DNA of 59,459 nucleotides, taken from positions 1 to 59,459 of the forward strand of contig QZKY01000010.1 in assembly GCA_003605115.1 (NCBI GenBank), given 5' to 3'. Positions 42,281 through 52,555 of the stretch are shown here, piece by piece. The notes beneath the pieces were generated by a model, which was not told where the DNA came from, did not search any database, and saw nothing but the letters and a program-made list of their open reading frames with translations. The stretch is from Oxalobacter sp. Lineage in GTDB: Bacteria > Pseudomonadota > Gammaproteobacteria > Burkholderiales > Burkholderiaceae_D. The translations under genes and the position numbers were made by a program. Position 1 is the first letter of the stretch, and each line of letters begins with the position of its first letter.

Positions 42281-42333
42281 CGCCACACCAAAGCGCTCCC
42301 ATTACGACGTTGCATACCGTTGCGCGAGCGTAA

Positions 42334-42362
42334 TTGACAAATAAGCGCACTTCCCATAAAAT
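42334..42362 (+). promoter_or_regulatory. Strong sigma-70-like promoter before the DapB-like gene
   Basis: A perfect TTGACA (42334-42339) and TAAAAT (42357-42362) are 17 bp apart. Transcription would start near 42369 and leave a leader of about 350 nt before the gene at 42721. The leader contains a 7-bp hairpin, CTGCTGA/TCAGCAG (42583-42603). The rest of 42281-42720 has no gene that I can support. Confidence 0.6.
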
Positions 42363-42720
42363 ACGCAGCGTTGTCTGAAATAATTTTGGCAAAATGTGCA
42401 ATATCACAAGATTGCACAATAAAGACGCCACCGCTTTGCGCGTCACCTCTCGTGGCAAAACGACATTGCAGCCTGCCGTTTTGCTGGATGTTCAATCAAT
42501 AGTAGTTTTTTCGATACGGCTGCACGAAATGGCGTAAGTTTTTCTCGCCACTTTTGAAAATCGACACCCCAACGTAGTGCCGCTGCTGACGATTTTTCAG
42601 CAGGGATTACTTTAAACAACATTCAGCATATCTGAATGGATGCCTTTTTGCTGCCCTTCGCGCGTGCCTTCGTGATGATGACGCACGTCATTCGGCAAAT
42701 TGCTTTGAAAGAGGACTGTA

Positions 42721-43563
42721 ATGATTACGCAAAGACCGATAAAAGTTGGCTTGATGGGATTTGGAAAAGCTGGCAAAGCCGCCGCATCAGTGCTGCTGCA
42801 CGCAAAAGAAATCTGCCTTGAATGGGTGGTGCGTCGTGACAGCCTACCGCAACATCACGCCATCCAGGAGTTTCTCGGACTTGAATCAAAAGATCCCGGA
42901 CGCCTTTACTCTTCTCAGCACCTTACTGCTGAGGAATTAGTGCGAATGCATCCTGTCGATGTCATCATTGATTTTTCTTCGGCAGAAGGAATCGACTATT
43001 ACGCTGACGTCGCAAAAGAGCACTGCATCAAAGTTGTAAGCGCGATTTCCCATTATTCCGACCGCGAAATCGCCATACTGGATGACATTGCCGAGCATAC
43101 CGCCGTGTTATGGTCGCCCAACATTACCGTTGGCGTAAATTACATGATTCTGGCTGCGAAAGTTTTGCAGAACATCGCGCCGAACATCGACATTGAAATT
43201 ATCGAAGAGCATTTCAAGCGCAAGCCGGAACTTTCTGGCACTGCTGCCAGAATTGCAGAAAGCCTGGGGAAAGAAGTGGACGACGTGAAATCCATTCGCG
43301 CAGGCGGCATCGTCGGTAAGCACGAAGTGATTTTCGGTTTTCCTTATCAGGTGGTGCGTCTCACACATGAATCGATTAGCCGCGAAGCCTTCGGTAATGG
43401 CGCCATTTTCGCAAGCAAGCATTTAATTGATAAGCCGCCTGGACGTTACGCAATGGATGAGCTCATGCTGCCATACTTCAACGTCGGCATGGGATCGGCA
43501 GAGAATTTCTGCTCATGCACGACATGCCAAACGCCACAACCCAGCACAGTCTGGACGCAATAA
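42721..43563 (+). CDS. Dihydrodipicolinate reductase-like oxidoreductase
   Basis: The 280-residue protein matches the DapB family: a Rossmann motif VGLMGFGKAGKAA at the N-terminus, VDVIIDFSSAEG, and the C-terminal half with IIEEHFKRKPELSGTA. DapB uses a His-His-x-x-Lys motif (EAHHRHKVDAPSGTA in E. coli). Here the first His and the Lys are kept, but the second His is Phe and the loop is one residue shorter. It may therefore be a paralogue with another substrate. The ribosome-binding site is AGAGGA. It stands alone with its own promoter. Confidence 0.8.
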   Translation: MITQRPIKVGLMGFGKAGKAAASVLLHAKEICLEWVVRRDSLPQHHAIQEFLGLESKDPGRLYSSQHLTAEELVRMHPVDVIIDFSSAEGIDYYADVAKEHCIKVVSAISHYSDREIAILDDIAEHTAVLWSPNITVGVNYMILAAKVLQNIAPNIDIEIIEEHFKRKPELSGTAARIAESLGKEVDDVKSIRAGGIVGKHEVIFGFPYQVVRLTHESISREAFGNGAIFASKHLIDKPPGRYAMDELMLPYFNVGMGSAENFCSCTTCQTPQPSTVWTQ

Positions 43564-43857
43564 AGCGGGATTGCTCAGGCATTTTATTTTCATGACGCGG
43601 AAAAGCTGCGATAGCACAACAAGCTTCCCGCTCGTCACTCGCACCGCCCGACGTGATATGAGGCTCTGGGAAAAGGACATGGCGTTTTTTACGCGAAGTG
43701 TAAATTACTCCACCACCGAATTTTCCTTCTGCATCTTCACGCTTGAAGGACACATTCGCGATGCCCCCTCCTGAACTTGTACTAGCCCACCTTGACCGCA
43801 CACTCACTTTCCCCCACGATATTGCACTCAGCACCTGAAACGCGTAAAGGACACGCC
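43564..43857. other. Intergenic region without a recognised gene
   Basis: A 294-bp gap between two rightward genes. Frames here are shadows without ribosome-binding sites. I see no strong promoter or terminator. Confidence 0.45.
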
Positions 43858-44322
43858 ATGCCCACCATCAAACCCAAGCAAGTCGCGGCTACCGCAAAAT
43901 CCCTCTACGCAGGCGGCTTATGCTGCTCCGAAGCGGCTCTACTGGCCATCGCGCAAGGTCTGGGCATGGAATCTCCCTGCCTGCCGGCGGTGGCTTCCGG
44001 TTTTTGCGGCGGAATGGCGCGTTCCGGTGGCCCTTGCGGCGCGCTGACGGGTGCGGTCATGGGGATGGGGCTGGCTTTGGGGCGCACATCGCACGAACAG
44101 TCTGCCCAACCATCCTCACATGCTTCGCGCAGACTCGTGAATGAATTTCGGGAAATGTTCGGCGCTGCCGATTGCCATGTATTGATCGACTTTGACCCGA
44201 ACTGGCATCGCGATGACATCAGCGCCGCCTTTAACAGGGATGGCCGCAGAGAACGCTGCGCGCATTTCACGAGCATGGCGGCTGAATTGGCCGCGAACAT
44301 TATTCTTGAAAGCAAAGACTAG
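43858..44322 (+). CDS. C_GCAxxG_C_C family protein
   Basis: From the ATG at 43858 the product is 154 residues with the family cysteine pattern: CC in GGLCCSEAALLA, GFCGGMARSGGPCGALTGAVMGMGLALG, and later DCH and C in RRERCAHFTSMAAELAANI. These proteins are thought to be redox-active or metal-binding, but their reaction is unknown. It is convergent with cutA. Confidence 0.88.
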   Translation: MPTIKPKQVAATAKSLYAGGLCCSEAALLAIAQGLGMESPCLPAVASGFCGGMARSGGPCGALTGAVMGMGLALGRTSHEQSAQPSSHASRRLVNEFREMFGAADCHVLIDFDPNWHRDDISAAFNRDGRRERCAHFTSMAAELAANIILESKD

Positions 44323-44326
44323 CTTT

Positions 44327-44647
44327 TTAAGACGTGCACTCCACCATCCAGTTCAAATAGGCGGGCAACCCGCCGCTGATCGGCAAGGCGAGGATTTCCG
44401 GCACCTCATAAGGATGCAGCGCCTGAATCGCCGCTTCCACCAACGCATAGCGAATACGGCGCGTCTTGATGAGTACCGTGACTTCACTGGCCTCTTCCAC
44501 CGCGCCTTGCCAGCGATAGATGGAATGTACGCCTGGCAGGATATTGACGCAGGCGGCTAATTGTTTTTCCACTAAGTCACGCGCTATCTTTTGCGCGACT
44601 TCGGTGTTTGGCATATTGCTGACGACCATGATCATTTCTTCTGGCAT
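44327..44647 (-). CDS. cutA: CutA1 divalent-ion tolerance protein
   Basis: The ATG at 44647 after AAAGGAGAG gives 106 residues with the CutA1 signature: VLIKTRR, HPYEVPEILALPISGG and YLNWM. CutA1 is a ferredoxin-fold trimer linked to copper tolerance. It follows rplQ in the same orientation across a terminator, an order I know from Oxalobacteraceae and related genera. Confidence 0.95.
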   Translation of the reverse strand: MPEEMIMVVSNMPNTEVAQKIARDLVEKQLAACVNILPGVHSIYRWQGAVEEASEVTVLIKTRRIRYALVEAAIQALHPYEVPEILALPISGGLPAYLNWMVECTS

Positions 44648-44705
44648 GCGGCTCTCCTTTCTTTGCGATATGAAAAGCATAGCAGATACCATAGCCAGAA
44701 ATGAC

Positions 44706-44731
44706 AAAAGCCGGTTTTGAACCGGCTTTTT
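44706..44731. terminator. Terminator at the end of the alpha operon
   Basis: AAAAGCCGGTT and AACCGGCTTTT form a perfect 11-bp stem with a 3-base loop. A T-rich tract follows on both strands. It lies 27 nt after the rplQ stop and separates the ribosomal transcript from cutA. Confidence 0.85.
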
Positions 44732-44757
44732 GCATGATGCGTTGACGCTGCTCTCGC

Positions 44758-45135
44758 TTATTCTTTTTCTTCCACTTCCGGGCGATCCATCAGCTCAATA
44801 TAGGCCATCGGGGCATTGTCGCCTTGACGGAAACCCATCTTGAGAATGCGCAGGTAGCCACCATTACGGTTCGCATAGCGGGGACCCAGTTCTGCGAAGA
44901 GCTTGACGACCACATCACGATCACGGAGTCGGTTGAATGCCAGACGCTTGTTGGAGAGGGTGTCGGTCTTGCCCAGCGTGATCAACGGTTCAACAACGCG
45001 GCGCAATTCCTTGGCCTTCGGCAGCGTGGTTTTGATCGCTTCGTGCGTGAGCAGAGAAACGGACATGTTGCGCAGCATCGCCAGACGGTGCGACGAAGTG
45101 CGGTTCAGTTTTCTTAATCCATGACGATGACGCAT
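44758..45135 (-). CDS. rplQ: 50S ribosomal protein L17
   Basis: The 125-residue protein begins [17 protein letters not shown], the invariant L17 start, and has the [25 protein letters not shown] core. It binds 23S rRNA near the peptide exit tunnel. It is the last gene of the alpha operon. The 137-nt gap to rpoA is unusually long and AT-rich, with an alternating TA run near 45209. Confidence 0.98.
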   Translation of the reverse strand: MRHRHGLRKLNRTSSHRLAMLRNMSVSLLTHEAIKTTLPKAKELRRVVEPLITLGKTDTLSNKRLAFNRLRDRDVVVKLFAELGPRYANRNGGYLRILKMGFRQGDNAPMAYIELMDRPEVEEKE

Positions 45136-45272
45136 GATGGTTCCTTATCTAATCTGAGAGTTTTGTTCCAGCTCTTCTATCGTTCAGCTTTCGCCAACGC
45201 GGGCCGGTATATATATATTAAAAAATAACGCTTTTCATCTTTCTTTCAACCTGGCGAAAGATTTGCCGTAAA

Positions 45273-46247
45273 TTATTTATCCAAACCATGTGGTGGCCAA
45301 TTGTCCAGCTTCATGCCCAGCGTCAAGCCGCGCGAAGCCAGTACTTCCTTGATTTCGTTGAGAGATTTGCGACCCAGATTCGGGGTCTTGAGCAACTCGT
45401 TTTCGCTGCGCTGAATCAGGTCGCCTATGTAGTAAATATTTTCCGCTTTCAGGCAGTTAGCAGAGCGTACGGTGAGTTCGAGATCGTCGACTGGACGCAG
45501 CAGAATCGGATCGACTGCCGGTGCATGGGTCGGAATTTCGGACGCGGTTTCTGTACCTTCGAGCGAAGCAAAAACACTCAGCTGGTCGACCAGCACGCGC
45601 GCGGACTGGCGAATCGCTTCTTCTGCGGAAATCACACCATTGGTTTCGATGTCGATAACCAGCTTGTCCAGATCGGTACGTTGCTCAACGCGCGCAGATT
45701 CAACGGAGTACGATACGCGACGCACCGGCGAAAAGGATGCATCAAGAATGATGCGTCCGATGGTCTTGTTGGCATCTTCCGTAAGGCGACGCACGTTGCC
45801 CGGCAAGTAACCACGGCCACGTTCCACCTTGATTTGCATGTCCAGCTTGCCGCTCTCGGTCAGATTCGCAATCAAATGATCCGGGTTAACCAGTTCTACG
45901 TCATGCGGCAATTCGATATCGGATGCCAGCACCGGGCCGATGCCTTCTTTCTTCAGCGTCAGGTTCACAACGTCACGGTTGTGCAACTTGAATACGACGC
46001 CCTTGAGATTCAGGAGCAAATCGACCACGTCTTCTTGCACGCCATCCAGCGTTGAGTATTCGTGCACAACACCGGCGATGGTCACTTCAGTCGGTGCGTA
46101 ACCGGTCATCGACGAGAGCAGAACGCGACGCAGGGCGTTGCCCAGCGTGTGGCCGTAGCCACGTTCAAACGGCTCCATTTCGACTCGGGAATGACCCGCG
46201 CCGAGGTTTTCTACATTGATGATGCGCGGCTTCAAAAAATTATTCAT
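45273..46247 (-). CDS. rpoA: RNA polymerase alpha subunit
   Basis: The 324-residue protein has the N-terminal dimerisation domain ([21 protein letters not shown]) and the C-terminal domain ([29 protein letters not shown], then [19 protein letters not shown]). These assemble polymerase and contact UP elements and activators. Normal length for betaproteobacteria. Confidence 0.99.
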   Translation of the reverse strand: MNNFLKPRIINVENLGAGHSRVEMEPFERGYGHTLGNALRRVLLSSMTGYAPTEVTIAGVVHEYSTLDGVQEDVVDLLLNLKGVVFKLHNRDVVNLTLKKEGIGPVLASDIELPHDVELVNPDHLIANLTESGKLDMQIKVERGRGYLPGNVRRLTEDANKTIGRIILDASFSPVRRVSYSVESARVEQRTDLDKLVIDIETNGVISAEEAIRQSARVLVDQLSVFASLEGTETASEIPTHAPAVDPILLRPVDDLELTVRSANCLKAENIYYIGDLIQRSENELLKTPNLGRKSLNEIKEVLASRGLTLGMKLDNWPPHGLDK

Positions 46248-46300
46248 GTTATGTCCTTTTCAATACCCTCAGTTCGTTACACCGATAAGGCTGATGGAAA

Positions 46301-46331
46301 TACAGAAAGACCCGCTCTCGTCGAGCAGGTC
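46301..46331 (-). terminator. Attenuator-like hairpin between rpsD and rpoA
   Basis: On the minus strand GACCTGCTC and GAGCGGGTC form a 9-bp stem with one G-U pair, a 5-base loop and the tail TTTCTGTATTT. It lies inside the operon, so it probably reduces rather than stops transcription into rpoA. Confidence 0.5.
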
Positions 46332-46344
46332 AGCTTGTTAGATT

Positions 46345-46968
46345 TTAACGTGAGTACAATTCGATGATGAGCGATTCATTCACGTCGTTTGCGAATTCGC
46401 TGCGATCCGGCAGGCGCTTGAATGTGCCTTCCATTTTTTTGGAATCCACTGAGACCCACGCGGCCATACCAATTTGTTCAGCCAGCGAAAGAGATTCGAT
46501 GATGCGGGTTTGCTTTTTGGATTTTTCACGTACGGCGATCACATCGTTCGCTTTGACCATGTAAGACGGGATATTGACGACTTCACCGTTCACGGTGAGT
46601 GCCTTGTGGCCAACAATCTGACGCGCTTCCGAACGGGTAGAACCGAAACCCATGCGATAGGCAACGTTGTCCAGACGACTTTCGAGCAATTGCATCAGAT
46701 TGTCGCCAGTGTTGCCTTTGCGGCGCTCGGCTTCGGCAAAATAACGGCGGAACTGACGTTCCAGCACACCGTACATGCGCTTTACTTTTTGTTTTTCACG
46801 GAGCTGGTTGCCGAAGTCGGAGGTACGTGCGCCAGACTTCATGCCATGCTGGCCGGGTTTTACATCCAGCTTGCACTTGGAATCCAGCGAGCGACGTGCG
46901 CTCTTCAGGAAGAGATCGGTGCCTTCGCGACGCGAAAGCTTTGCTTTGGGTCCAATATAACGTGCCAC
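46345..46968 (-). CDS. rpsD: 30S ribosomal protein S4
   Basis: The 207-residue protein has the S4 start [16 protein letters not shown] and the S4 RNA-binding domain ([23 protein letters not shown]). It nucleates 30S assembly on 16S rRNA. In enteric bacteria S4 represses the alpha operon. Confidence 0.99.
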   Translation of the reverse strand: MARYIGPKAKLSRREGTDLFLKSARRSLDSKCKLDVKPGQHGMKSGARTSDFGNQLREKQKVKRMYGVLERQFRRYFAEAERRKGNTGDNLMQLLESRLDNVAYRMGFGSTRSEARQIVGHKALTVNGEVVNIPSYMVKANDVIAVREKSKKQTRIIESLSLAEQIGMAAWVSVDSKKMEGTFKRLPDRSEFANDVNESLIIELYSR

Positions 46969-47057
46969 GTTGATTTCCTTTTCTGTTTAATGACGCCCCG
47001 AATGTGAACTTTCTACATCAGGCGCTAGTCCGGCATTTTTGCCGAACGGTGGTCTTC

Positions 47058-47083
47058 AAAAAAACCTGCCGCTTACGCGGCAG
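47058..47083 (-). terminator. Intrinsic terminator-like hairpin between rpsK and rpsD
   Basis: On the minus strand CTGCCGC-GTAA-GCGGCAG (47066-47083) is a perfect 7-bp stem with a GNRA-type loop. It is followed by G and seven or more T. Its form is that of a full terminator although rpsD, rpoA and rplQ follow, so partial readthrough or a promoter for rpsD is expected. Confidence 0.65.
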
Positions 47084-47098
47084 TATCCTGCAAAAATC

Positions 47099-47500
47099 TT
47101 AGATACGACGGCGCTTCGGCGGACGACAACCGTTGTGCGGAACCGGCGTAATGTCCTGAATCTGCGAAATGCGAATGCCCAGTGCGTTCAGGGCACGCAC
47201 GGCGGATTCACGACCTGGCCCTGGACCTTTGATGCGCACCTCAACATTCTTCATGCCACATTCAACTGCAACACGACCTGCTGCTTCTGCTGCAACCTGG
47301 GCTGCAAACGGTGTCGATTTACGTGACCCCTTGAACCCCGCGCCACCTGAAGTCGCCCATGCCAGCGTGTTCCCCTGACGATCGGTGATTGTGATGATCG
47401 TGTTGTTGAAGGATGCGTGGATATGCGCAACGCCCTCGGCCACATTCTTTTTGACCTTTTTACGAGCGCGGGCTGATGCATTGGATTGTGCTTTTGCCAT
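47099..47500 (-). CDS. rpsK: 30S ribosomal protein S11
   Basis: The 133-residue protein has the S11 features: [39 protein letters not shown] and the basic end [11 protein letters not shown]. It binds the platform of the 30S subunit near the mRNA exit. Confidence 0.99.
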   Translation of the reverse strand: MAKAQSNASARARKKVKKNVAEGVAHIHASFNNTIITITDRQGNTLAWATSGGAGFKGSRKSTPFAAQVAAEAAGRVAVECGMKNVEVRIKGPGPGRESAVRALNALGIRISQIQDITPVPHNGCRPPKRRRI

Positions 47501-47545
47501 AATAATTTCCTTGATTCCGACAATCGGCCGTCAATTGACCGATGA

Positions 47546-47911
47546 TTATTTCTTCAATGCCTGAGCAGCCTTGCGCGGGCCCTTGCGGGTACGTGCATTG
47601 GTACGCGTACGCTGTCCGCGAACCGGCAAACCACGACGATGACGCAAACCGCGATAGCAACCCAAATCCATCAGGCGCTTGATGCTGATCGACACGTCAC
47701 GACGAAGATCGCCTTCGATCATGTATTTTGAAATTGCGTCACGCAGCTTTTCAAGTTCATTGTCGTCAAGGTCTTTCACCTTTTTGGACGTCAGAACACC
47801 TGTCGTTTCACAAATTTTTTGAGCAGTCGAACGACCGATGCCAAAGATGGCGGTCAAGCCGATGACGATGTGCTGATGGTTTGGGATGTTCACCCCTGCA
47901 ATACGTGCCAT
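47546..47911 (-). CDS. rpsM: 30S ribosomal protein S13
   Basis: The 121-residue protein starts [26 protein letters not shown] and ends in the basic tail [20 protein letters not shown] that reaches the P-site tRNA. It contacts the 50S subunit in bridge B1. Confidence 0.99.
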   Translation of the reverse strand: MARIAGVNIPNHQHIVIGLTAIFGIGRSTAQKICETTGVLTSKKVKDLDDNELEKLRDAISKYMIEGDLRRDVSISIKRLMDLGCYRGLRHRRGLPVRGQRTRTNARTRKGPRKAAQALKK

Positions 47912-47938
47912 TCGTTATTCCTCAATCGATAACGTTAA

Positions 47939-48052
47939 TTAACCTTGGCGCTGTTTATGGCGCAGTTCGGTACAGATGACACGAACAACGCCTTTGCGCT
48001 TGATGATTTTGCAGTTGCGGCAAATCCGCTTGACGGATGCTCGTACTTTCAT
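47939..48052 (-). CDS. rpmJ: 50S ribosomal protein L36
   Basis: A 37-codon frame gives [20 protein letters not shown] and then [17 protein letters not shown], with the C-x2-C ... C-x4-H zinc site of the cysteine-containing L36 form. It lies between rpsM and infA. Confidence 0.97.
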   Translation of the reverse strand: MKVRASVKRICRNCKIIKRKGVVRVICTELRHKQRQG

Positions 48053-48102
48053 ATTTGCCCTCTTTTGCTTTAACTTCTTTATCTATACAACGATTCTTTA
48101 CT

Positions 48103-48321
48103 TCATTTAGTGCGGAACACGATACGTGCCCTGCTTAAATCATACGGTGTCAACTCAACGGTCACCTTGTCTCCCGGCAGAATGCGGATGTAGTTCATTC
48201 GCATTTTTCCGGAAATATGACCCAACACCACATGACCATTTTCCAACTTGACCCTGAAGGTCGCATTCGGGAGATTTTCAATAATCTCGCCTTGCATCTG
48301 GATAACGTCGTCTTTTGCCAT
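48103..48321 (-). CDS. infA: Translation initiation factor IF-1
   Basis: The 72-residue OB-fold protein begins [20 protein letters not shown] and carries [20 protein letters not shown]. It blocks the A site during initiation. Placement between secY and rpmJ is typical of Burkholderiales. Confidence 0.98.
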   Translation of the reverse strand: MAKDDVIQMQGEIIENLPNATFRVKLENGHVVLGHISGKMRMNYIRILPGDKVTVELTPYDLSRARIVFRTK

Positions 48322-48351
48322 TCGTTCCGTCTGTGTACCGTAATCCCACCC

Positions 48352-49692
48352 TTAACGGGTAAGATTGTTAAGCCCCGTAAAATTCGACTTCTTCAACAAC
48401 GACTCATACTGCTGCGACATCATGTAGTTGTTGATTTGCGCCAAGAAATCCATTGTGACAACCACCAGAATCAAGAGCGAGGTACCACCGAAATAAAACG
48501 GTACATTCCACTTCGCAATCAAAAACTCCGGCAACAAACACACCAGCGTCACATAAATGGCGCCAATCAAAGTCAAGCGCATCAAAATTCTATCAATGTG
48601 GCGTGACGTTTGCTCGCCAGGACGAATCCCCGGCAAAAACGCGCCACTCTTCTTCAGGTTGTCTGCCGTCTCTCTGCTGTTAAACACCAACGCGGTGTAA
48701 AAGAAGCAGAAGAAAATGATCGCTGCCGCGTACAACAATGCGTGCATTGGCTCGCCATTTCCCAGCGAAGCGGCCAAATCTTTCATGAAGCGGACAAACC
48801 CATTCGTTGAATCTGCACCTGCCGTAAACCAGCCCGCGATCTGCGCCGGGAACATGATGATCGACGATGCGAAGATCGGCGGAATCACACCAGCCATGTT
48901 CAGCTTCAGCGGCAAATGTGAAGACTGACCACCATAAATCTTGTTGCCGATCTGTCGCTTGGCATAGTTCACCAAAATCTTGCGCTGACCGCTTTCTATA
49001 ACGACAACCAGATATGTGACACCCACCACGATCACGCAAATCAAGATCGCCACCAGCGTACTCATCGACCCCGTTCTGACCAATTCCAGCAAGCCCGCCA
49101 GTGCGCTCGGTAAACCTGCCGCGATACCGGCGAAAATGATCAGTGAAATGCCGTTACCCAAGCCGCGCTCTGTCATCTGCTCGCCCAGCCACATCAAAAA
49201 CATCGTCCCCGTTACCAGCGAAATCGCCGCCGTAAAACGGAAACTCAAGCCCGGCTCAATAACCAGCCCTTGTTGCATGGACTCCAGCCCGACCGCAATC
49301 GCTATCGCCTGAAACGCTGCCAAAAAAACCGTGCCGTAACGCGTGTACTGCGTAATCTTGCGGCGTCCAGATTCGCCCTCTTTCTTCAGCGATTCCAGCT
49401 GCGGCATGACAACCGCCATCATCTGCATGATGATCGATGCAGAAATGTACGGCATGATGCCCAACGCAAAGACCGATGCGCGCGACAGTGCGCCGCCGGA
49501 AAACATGTTGAACATTCCCAGGAAACCGCCCTGGTTTTGCTTGAACAATTGCGCCAGCTGAACAGGATCAATACCAGGCACCGGAATGTGCGTACCCAGA
49601 CGATAGACAAACAAGGCGCCAATCAAAAACCACAAGCGTTTCCAGGGGAATCCTGCTTGATTGGTTCTTGCGGCTTGCGGTTTCGTTGCCAA
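48352..49692 (-). CDS. secY: Protein translocase subunit SecY
   Basis: The 446-residue membrane protein has ten predicted helices and the conserved early region [34 protein letters not shown]. It forms the SecYEG channel in the inner membrane. It stands after rplO as in most bacteria. Confidence 0.99.
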   Translation of the reverse strand: MATKPQAARTNQAGFPWKRLWFLIGALFVYRLGTHIPVPGIDPVQLAQLFKQNQGGFLGMFNMFSGGALSRASVFALGIMPYISASIIMQMMAVVMPQLESLKKEGESGRRKITQYTRYGTVFLAAFQAIAIAVGLESMQQGLVIEPGLSFRFTAAISLVTGTMFLMWLGEQMTERGLGNGISLIIFAGIAAGLPSALAGLLELVRTGSMSTLVAILICVIVVGVTYLVVVIESGQRKILVNYAKRQIGNKIYGGQSSHLPLKLNMAGVIPPIFASSIIMFPAQIAGWFTAGADSTNGFVRFMKDLAASLGNGEPMHALLYAAAIIFFCFFYTALVFNSRETADNLKKSGAFLPGIRPGEQTSRHIDRILMRLTLIGAIYVTLVCLLPEFLIAKWNVPFYFGGTSLLILVVVTMDFLAQINNYMMSQQYESLLKKSNFTGLNNLTR

Positions 49693-49722
49693 ATGTCGCT
49701 CCGTTCCTGCTCTTTTTTTCTA

Positions 49723-50154
49723 TTACGCGACAGAGCCGCCTGCGGCTTCAATCGCAGCCTTGGCACCCTGGGTCACGGTCACGCCCGTCAATTTGACAGC
49801 CTTCTTGATCTCGCCAGATTTAATGACACGCACATCAGTGATCAAGGTGGAAACCACGCCCGCCTGCTTCAGCGTCAATAAATCAATTTCGGTCACGGGC
49901 ATTTTCTCCAGGTCAGACAAGCGCACTTCTGCTTTCGTCAAGGCCGACAACGACTTGAAGCCGCGCTTGGGCAGACGACGATGCAGCGGCATTTGACCGC
50001 CTTCAAAGCCAACTTTGTGGAAACCACCTGCGCGCGCCTTTTGACCCTTGTGGCCGCGACCTGCGGTTTTGCCGATGCCGGAACCGATGCCGCGACCGAC
50101 ACGGAGGCGGGGACGCTTGGAACCTTCTGCTGGTTGTATGGTATTTAATTTCAT
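49723..50154 (-). CDS. rplO: 50S ribosomal protein L15
   Basis: The ATG at 50154 gives 143 residues starting [22 protein letters not shown]. It has the glycine-rich basic region [20 protein letters not shown] of L15. An upstream start at 50193 would overlap rpmD and add a non-conserved leader. Confidence 0.98.
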   Translation of the reverse strand: MKLNTIQPAEGSKRPRLRVGRGIGSGIGKTAGRGHKGQKARAGGFHKVGFEGGQMPLHRRLPKRGFKSLSALTKAEVRLSDLEKMPVTEIDLLTLKQAGVVSTLITDVRVIKSGEIKKAVKLTGVTVTQGAKAAIEAAGGSVA

Positions 50155-50182
50155 CATTTGTCCTGTCTGAAAGATTTTCGAT

Positions 50183-50371
50183 TTACGAAACAACTTTCAC
50201 AAGATACGAAACTTTGTTGATCATGCCGCGTACTGCGGGCGTGTCCTGCAATTCAGCAACCGAGTTCATTCTGCGCAAACCAAGGCCGCGCACCGTCGCA
50301 CGATGCGTTTCGCGCGTACCGATCAAACTCTTTACCAATTGGACTTTTATCGTCTTAACCGTTTCAGTCAT
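50183..50371 (-). CDS. rpmD: 50S ribosomal protein L30
   Basis: The 62-residue protein contains [25 protein letters not shown], the L30 core, and the ending [12 protein letters not shown]. The start was set at the ATG at 50371 (MTETVKTIK). Confidence 0.97.
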   Translation of the reverse strand: MTETVKTIKVQLVKSLIGTRETHRATVRGLGLRRMNSVAELQDTPAVRGMINKVSYLVKVVS

Positions 50372-50381
50372 CGCGATCACC

Positions 50382-50900
50382 TTATCCCAGAATCTCTTCT
50401 ACCGTCTTGCCGCGCTTTGCAGCAATTTGAGACGGAGCACTCATTGACCTGAATGCATTGAGCGTTGCGCGCACCATATTGTATGGATTGCTCGAACCGA
50501 TTGACTTTGCAACGACGTTTGTCACGCCCATCACTTCGAAAATCGCGCGCATTGCACCACCTGCGATCACGCCCGTACCATCTTTGGCCGGCGTCATCAG
50601 CACTTTGGAAGCGCCATGCTTGCCGCTAATCGTGTGGTGCAGAGTGCCGCTCTTGAGCGGCACTTTGATCATGTTGCGACGCGCTTCTTCCATCGCTTTT
50701 TGCACAGCAACCGGCACTTCTTTCGATTTGCCCTTGCCCATGCCGATGCGACCATCGCCATCACCGACCACGGTCAAGGCAGCAAAGCCCATGATCCGAC
50801 CGCCCTTGACCACTTTGGTCACGCGATTTACCGCGATCATTTTTTCGCGCAAACCATCATCCGGTTTGTCGCTCTGCATTTTTTGTTGCGTCTTTGCCAT
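50382..50900 (-). CDS. rpsE: 30S ribosomal protein S5
   Basis: The 172-residue protein has the double-stranded-RNA-binding N-terminal domain ([22 protein letters not shown]) and the C-terminal [20 protein letters not shown]. It takes part in decoding accuracy. Confidence 0.99.
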   Translation of the reverse strand: MAKTQQKMQSDKPDDGLREKMIAVNRVTKVVKGGRIMGFAALTVVGDGDGRIGMGKGKSKEVPVAVQKAMEEARRNMIKVPLKSGTLHHTISGKHGASKVLMTPAKDGTGVIAGGAMRAIFEVMGVTNVVAKSIGSSNPYNMVRATLNAFRSMSAPSQIAAKRGKTVEEILG

Positions 50901-50912
50901 ATTGAGTCTTCC

Positions 50913-51275
50913 TTAGAACTTCAAGCCGGCTTCGCGCGCAGCTTCTGCCAGCGCTTTCACACGACCGTGATAACGGAAACCGGAGCGATCAAATGCGACT
51001 TCGGTAATGCCGGCCTTCAAGGCCTTCTCTGCTACGCGCTTACCAACCAGCGACGCTGCATCGACGTTGCCGCCTTTGCCGGTCTTGCCAGCGAGCTCTT
51101 GGCGGATACCCGCTTCCAGCGTCGAGCACGAAGCCAGAATGCGTGCATCCGGCGAAATGATGTTTGCGTAAATGTGCGTGTTCGTGCGGTGCACGCTCAG
51201 GCGATTCACTTTTAATTCGGCGATCTTGGCGCGGGTCCGACGTCCGCGGCGCAACCGTGATTCTTTCTTGTCCAT
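50913..51275 (-). CDS. rplR: 50S ribosomal protein L18
   Basis: The 120-residue 5S-rRNA-binding protein begins [18 protein letters not shown]. It contains [16 protein letters not shown] and the C-terminal [24 protein letters not shown]. Confidence 0.99.
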   Translation of the reverse strand: MDKKESRLRRGRRTRAKIAELKVNRLSVHRTNTHIYANIISPDARILASCSTLEAGIRQELAGKTGKGGNVDAASLVGKRVAEKALKAGITEVAFDRSGFRYHGRVKALAEAAREAGLKF

Positions 51276-51287
51276 CGTCAGCCCCTA

Positions 51288-51821
51288 TTACTTCTTCTTG
51301 GTTTCTTTAAGCTTGATTACCTCATCCGCGTAGCGGACGCCTTTGCCCTTGTATGGCTCAGGCTTGCGGTAAGCACGGACTTCGGCAGCGACCTGACCAA
51401 CTCTTTGCTTGTCAATGCCTTTAATAATAATTTCCGTTTGCGACGGGGTTTCGCATTTCACACCATCCGGCATCTGATGCACAACCGGATGCGAGAAACC
51501 CAAGGTCAGGTTCAACTTGTCGCCTTGCGCCTGAGCACGATAACCCACGCCCACTAGGTTCAAGCGTCTCTCAAAGCCCTTGGTCACACCTGTAACCATG
51601 TTGTTAACCAGTGCGCGCATCGTGCCAGACATGGCATTCGATTCGTGACTGCCGTCGACAACAGCAAACGTCAGGGTACCGTTTTCGTTGACCACTGTGA
51701 CGCGCTCGTTCATCGCTTGCGTCAATGTGCCCAATGGGCCTTTGACGGTGATCTGGTCTGCCGTGATGGTCGCTTGCGCGCCACCTGCCAGAACAATCGG
51801 TGATTTTCCTACTCGTGACAT
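51288..51821 (-). CDS. rplF: 50S ribosomal protein L6
   Basis: The 177-residue protein has the two L6 repeats, begins [11 protein letters not shown], and carries the signature [13 protein letters not shown] near its end ([11 protein letters not shown]). It lies near the sarcin-ricin loop and the factor-binding site. Confidence 0.99.
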   Translation of the reverse strand: MSRVGKSPIVLAGGAQATITADQITVKGPLGTLTQAMNERVTVVNENGTLTFAVVDGSHESNAMSGTMRALVNNMVTGVTKGFERRLNLVGVGYRAQAQGDKLNLTLGFSHPVVHQMPDGVKCETPSQTEIIIKGIDKQRVGQVAAEVRAYRKPEPYKGKGVRYADEVIKLKETKKK

Positions 51822-51831
51822 GCTGCGCTCC

Positions 51832-52227
51832 TCAAGCTACGTAGCAAATAACTTCGCCACCGACACCGGTTGCGCGCGCTTTGCGATCAGTCATGACGCC
51901 CTTCGGCGTGGACACAATGGCCACACCCAAACCGTTCATGACGTTGGGTAACTCATCTCTGCCCTTGTACACGCGCAAACCAGGGCGCGAAACGCGCTCC
52001 AGACGCTCGATGACAGGACGCCTGTCGTAATACTTCAAGCCAATCTTCAGTTCAGCCTTCCCACCCTCGGCAGAAACGGCAAAGTCCTCGATGTAACCTT
52101 CTTCCTTGAGAACATTTGCAATCGCCACTTTTACTTTGGACGACGGCATTGCCACGGTGTTCTTTTGAACACCTTGCGCATTGCGGATGCGGGTCAGCAT
52201 ATCGGCTATAGGATCGCTCATACTCAT
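51832..52227 (-). CDS. rpsH: 30S ribosomal protein S8
   Basis: The 131-residue protein starts [20 protein letters not shown] and ends with the motif [20 protein letters not shown]. It binds helix 21 of 16S rRNA and in enteric bacteria represses the spc operon. Confidence 0.99.
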   Translation of the reverse strand: MSMSDPIADMLTRIRNAQGVQKNTVAMPSSKVKVAIANVLKEEGYIEDFAVSAEGGKAELKIGLKYYDRRPVIERLERVSRPGLRVYKGRDELPNVMNGLGVAIVSTPKGVMTDRKARATGVGGEVICYVA

Positions 52228-52242
52228 GTGACTCTACTCCTA

Positions 52243-52548
52243 TTACCAGCTAGCTTTAACGATTCCGGGAATTTCGCCACTCATGGCGAACTCACGAAGT
52301 TTGGTGCGGCCCAATCCGAATTTACGGTAGGTGCCGCGCGGACGACCAGTTATTGCGCAACGATTGCGTTGACGAGTCGGATTGGCATTCCGCGGCAGTG
52401 CCTGCAACTTCAGGCGCGCTTCATAACGCTCTTCCTCAGATTTGCTTTGGTCATCAATGATGGCCTTCAACTCGTTGCGCTTGTTGGCATATTTCTTAAC
52501 CAACGTGGCGCGCTTTTTCTCACGATTTATCAGCGACAGTTTTGCCAT
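52243..52548 (-). CDS. rpsN: 30S ribosomal protein S14
   Basis: The ATG at 52548 gives 101 residues starting [17 protein letters not shown] and including [19 protein letters not shown]. This is the long, zinc-free S14 form, since the C-x2-C pairs are absent. Confidence 0.98.
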   Translation of the reverse strand: MAKLSLINREKKRATLVKKYANKRNELKAIIDDQSKSEEERYEARLKLQALPRNANPTRQRNRCAITGRPRGTYRKFGLGRTKLREFAMSGEIPGIVKASW

Positions 52549-52555
52549 GTCGTCC

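Noticed and set aside
43427-43774. 115-codon frame after the DapB-like gene
   Set aside because: It overlaps the coding end of that gene in another frame, and its second part shows no conserved pattern.
45205-45220. Alternating TA run in the rplQ-rpoA gap
   Set aside because: It is a short AT-rich spacer without a promoter arrangement, and too short to call a repeat element.
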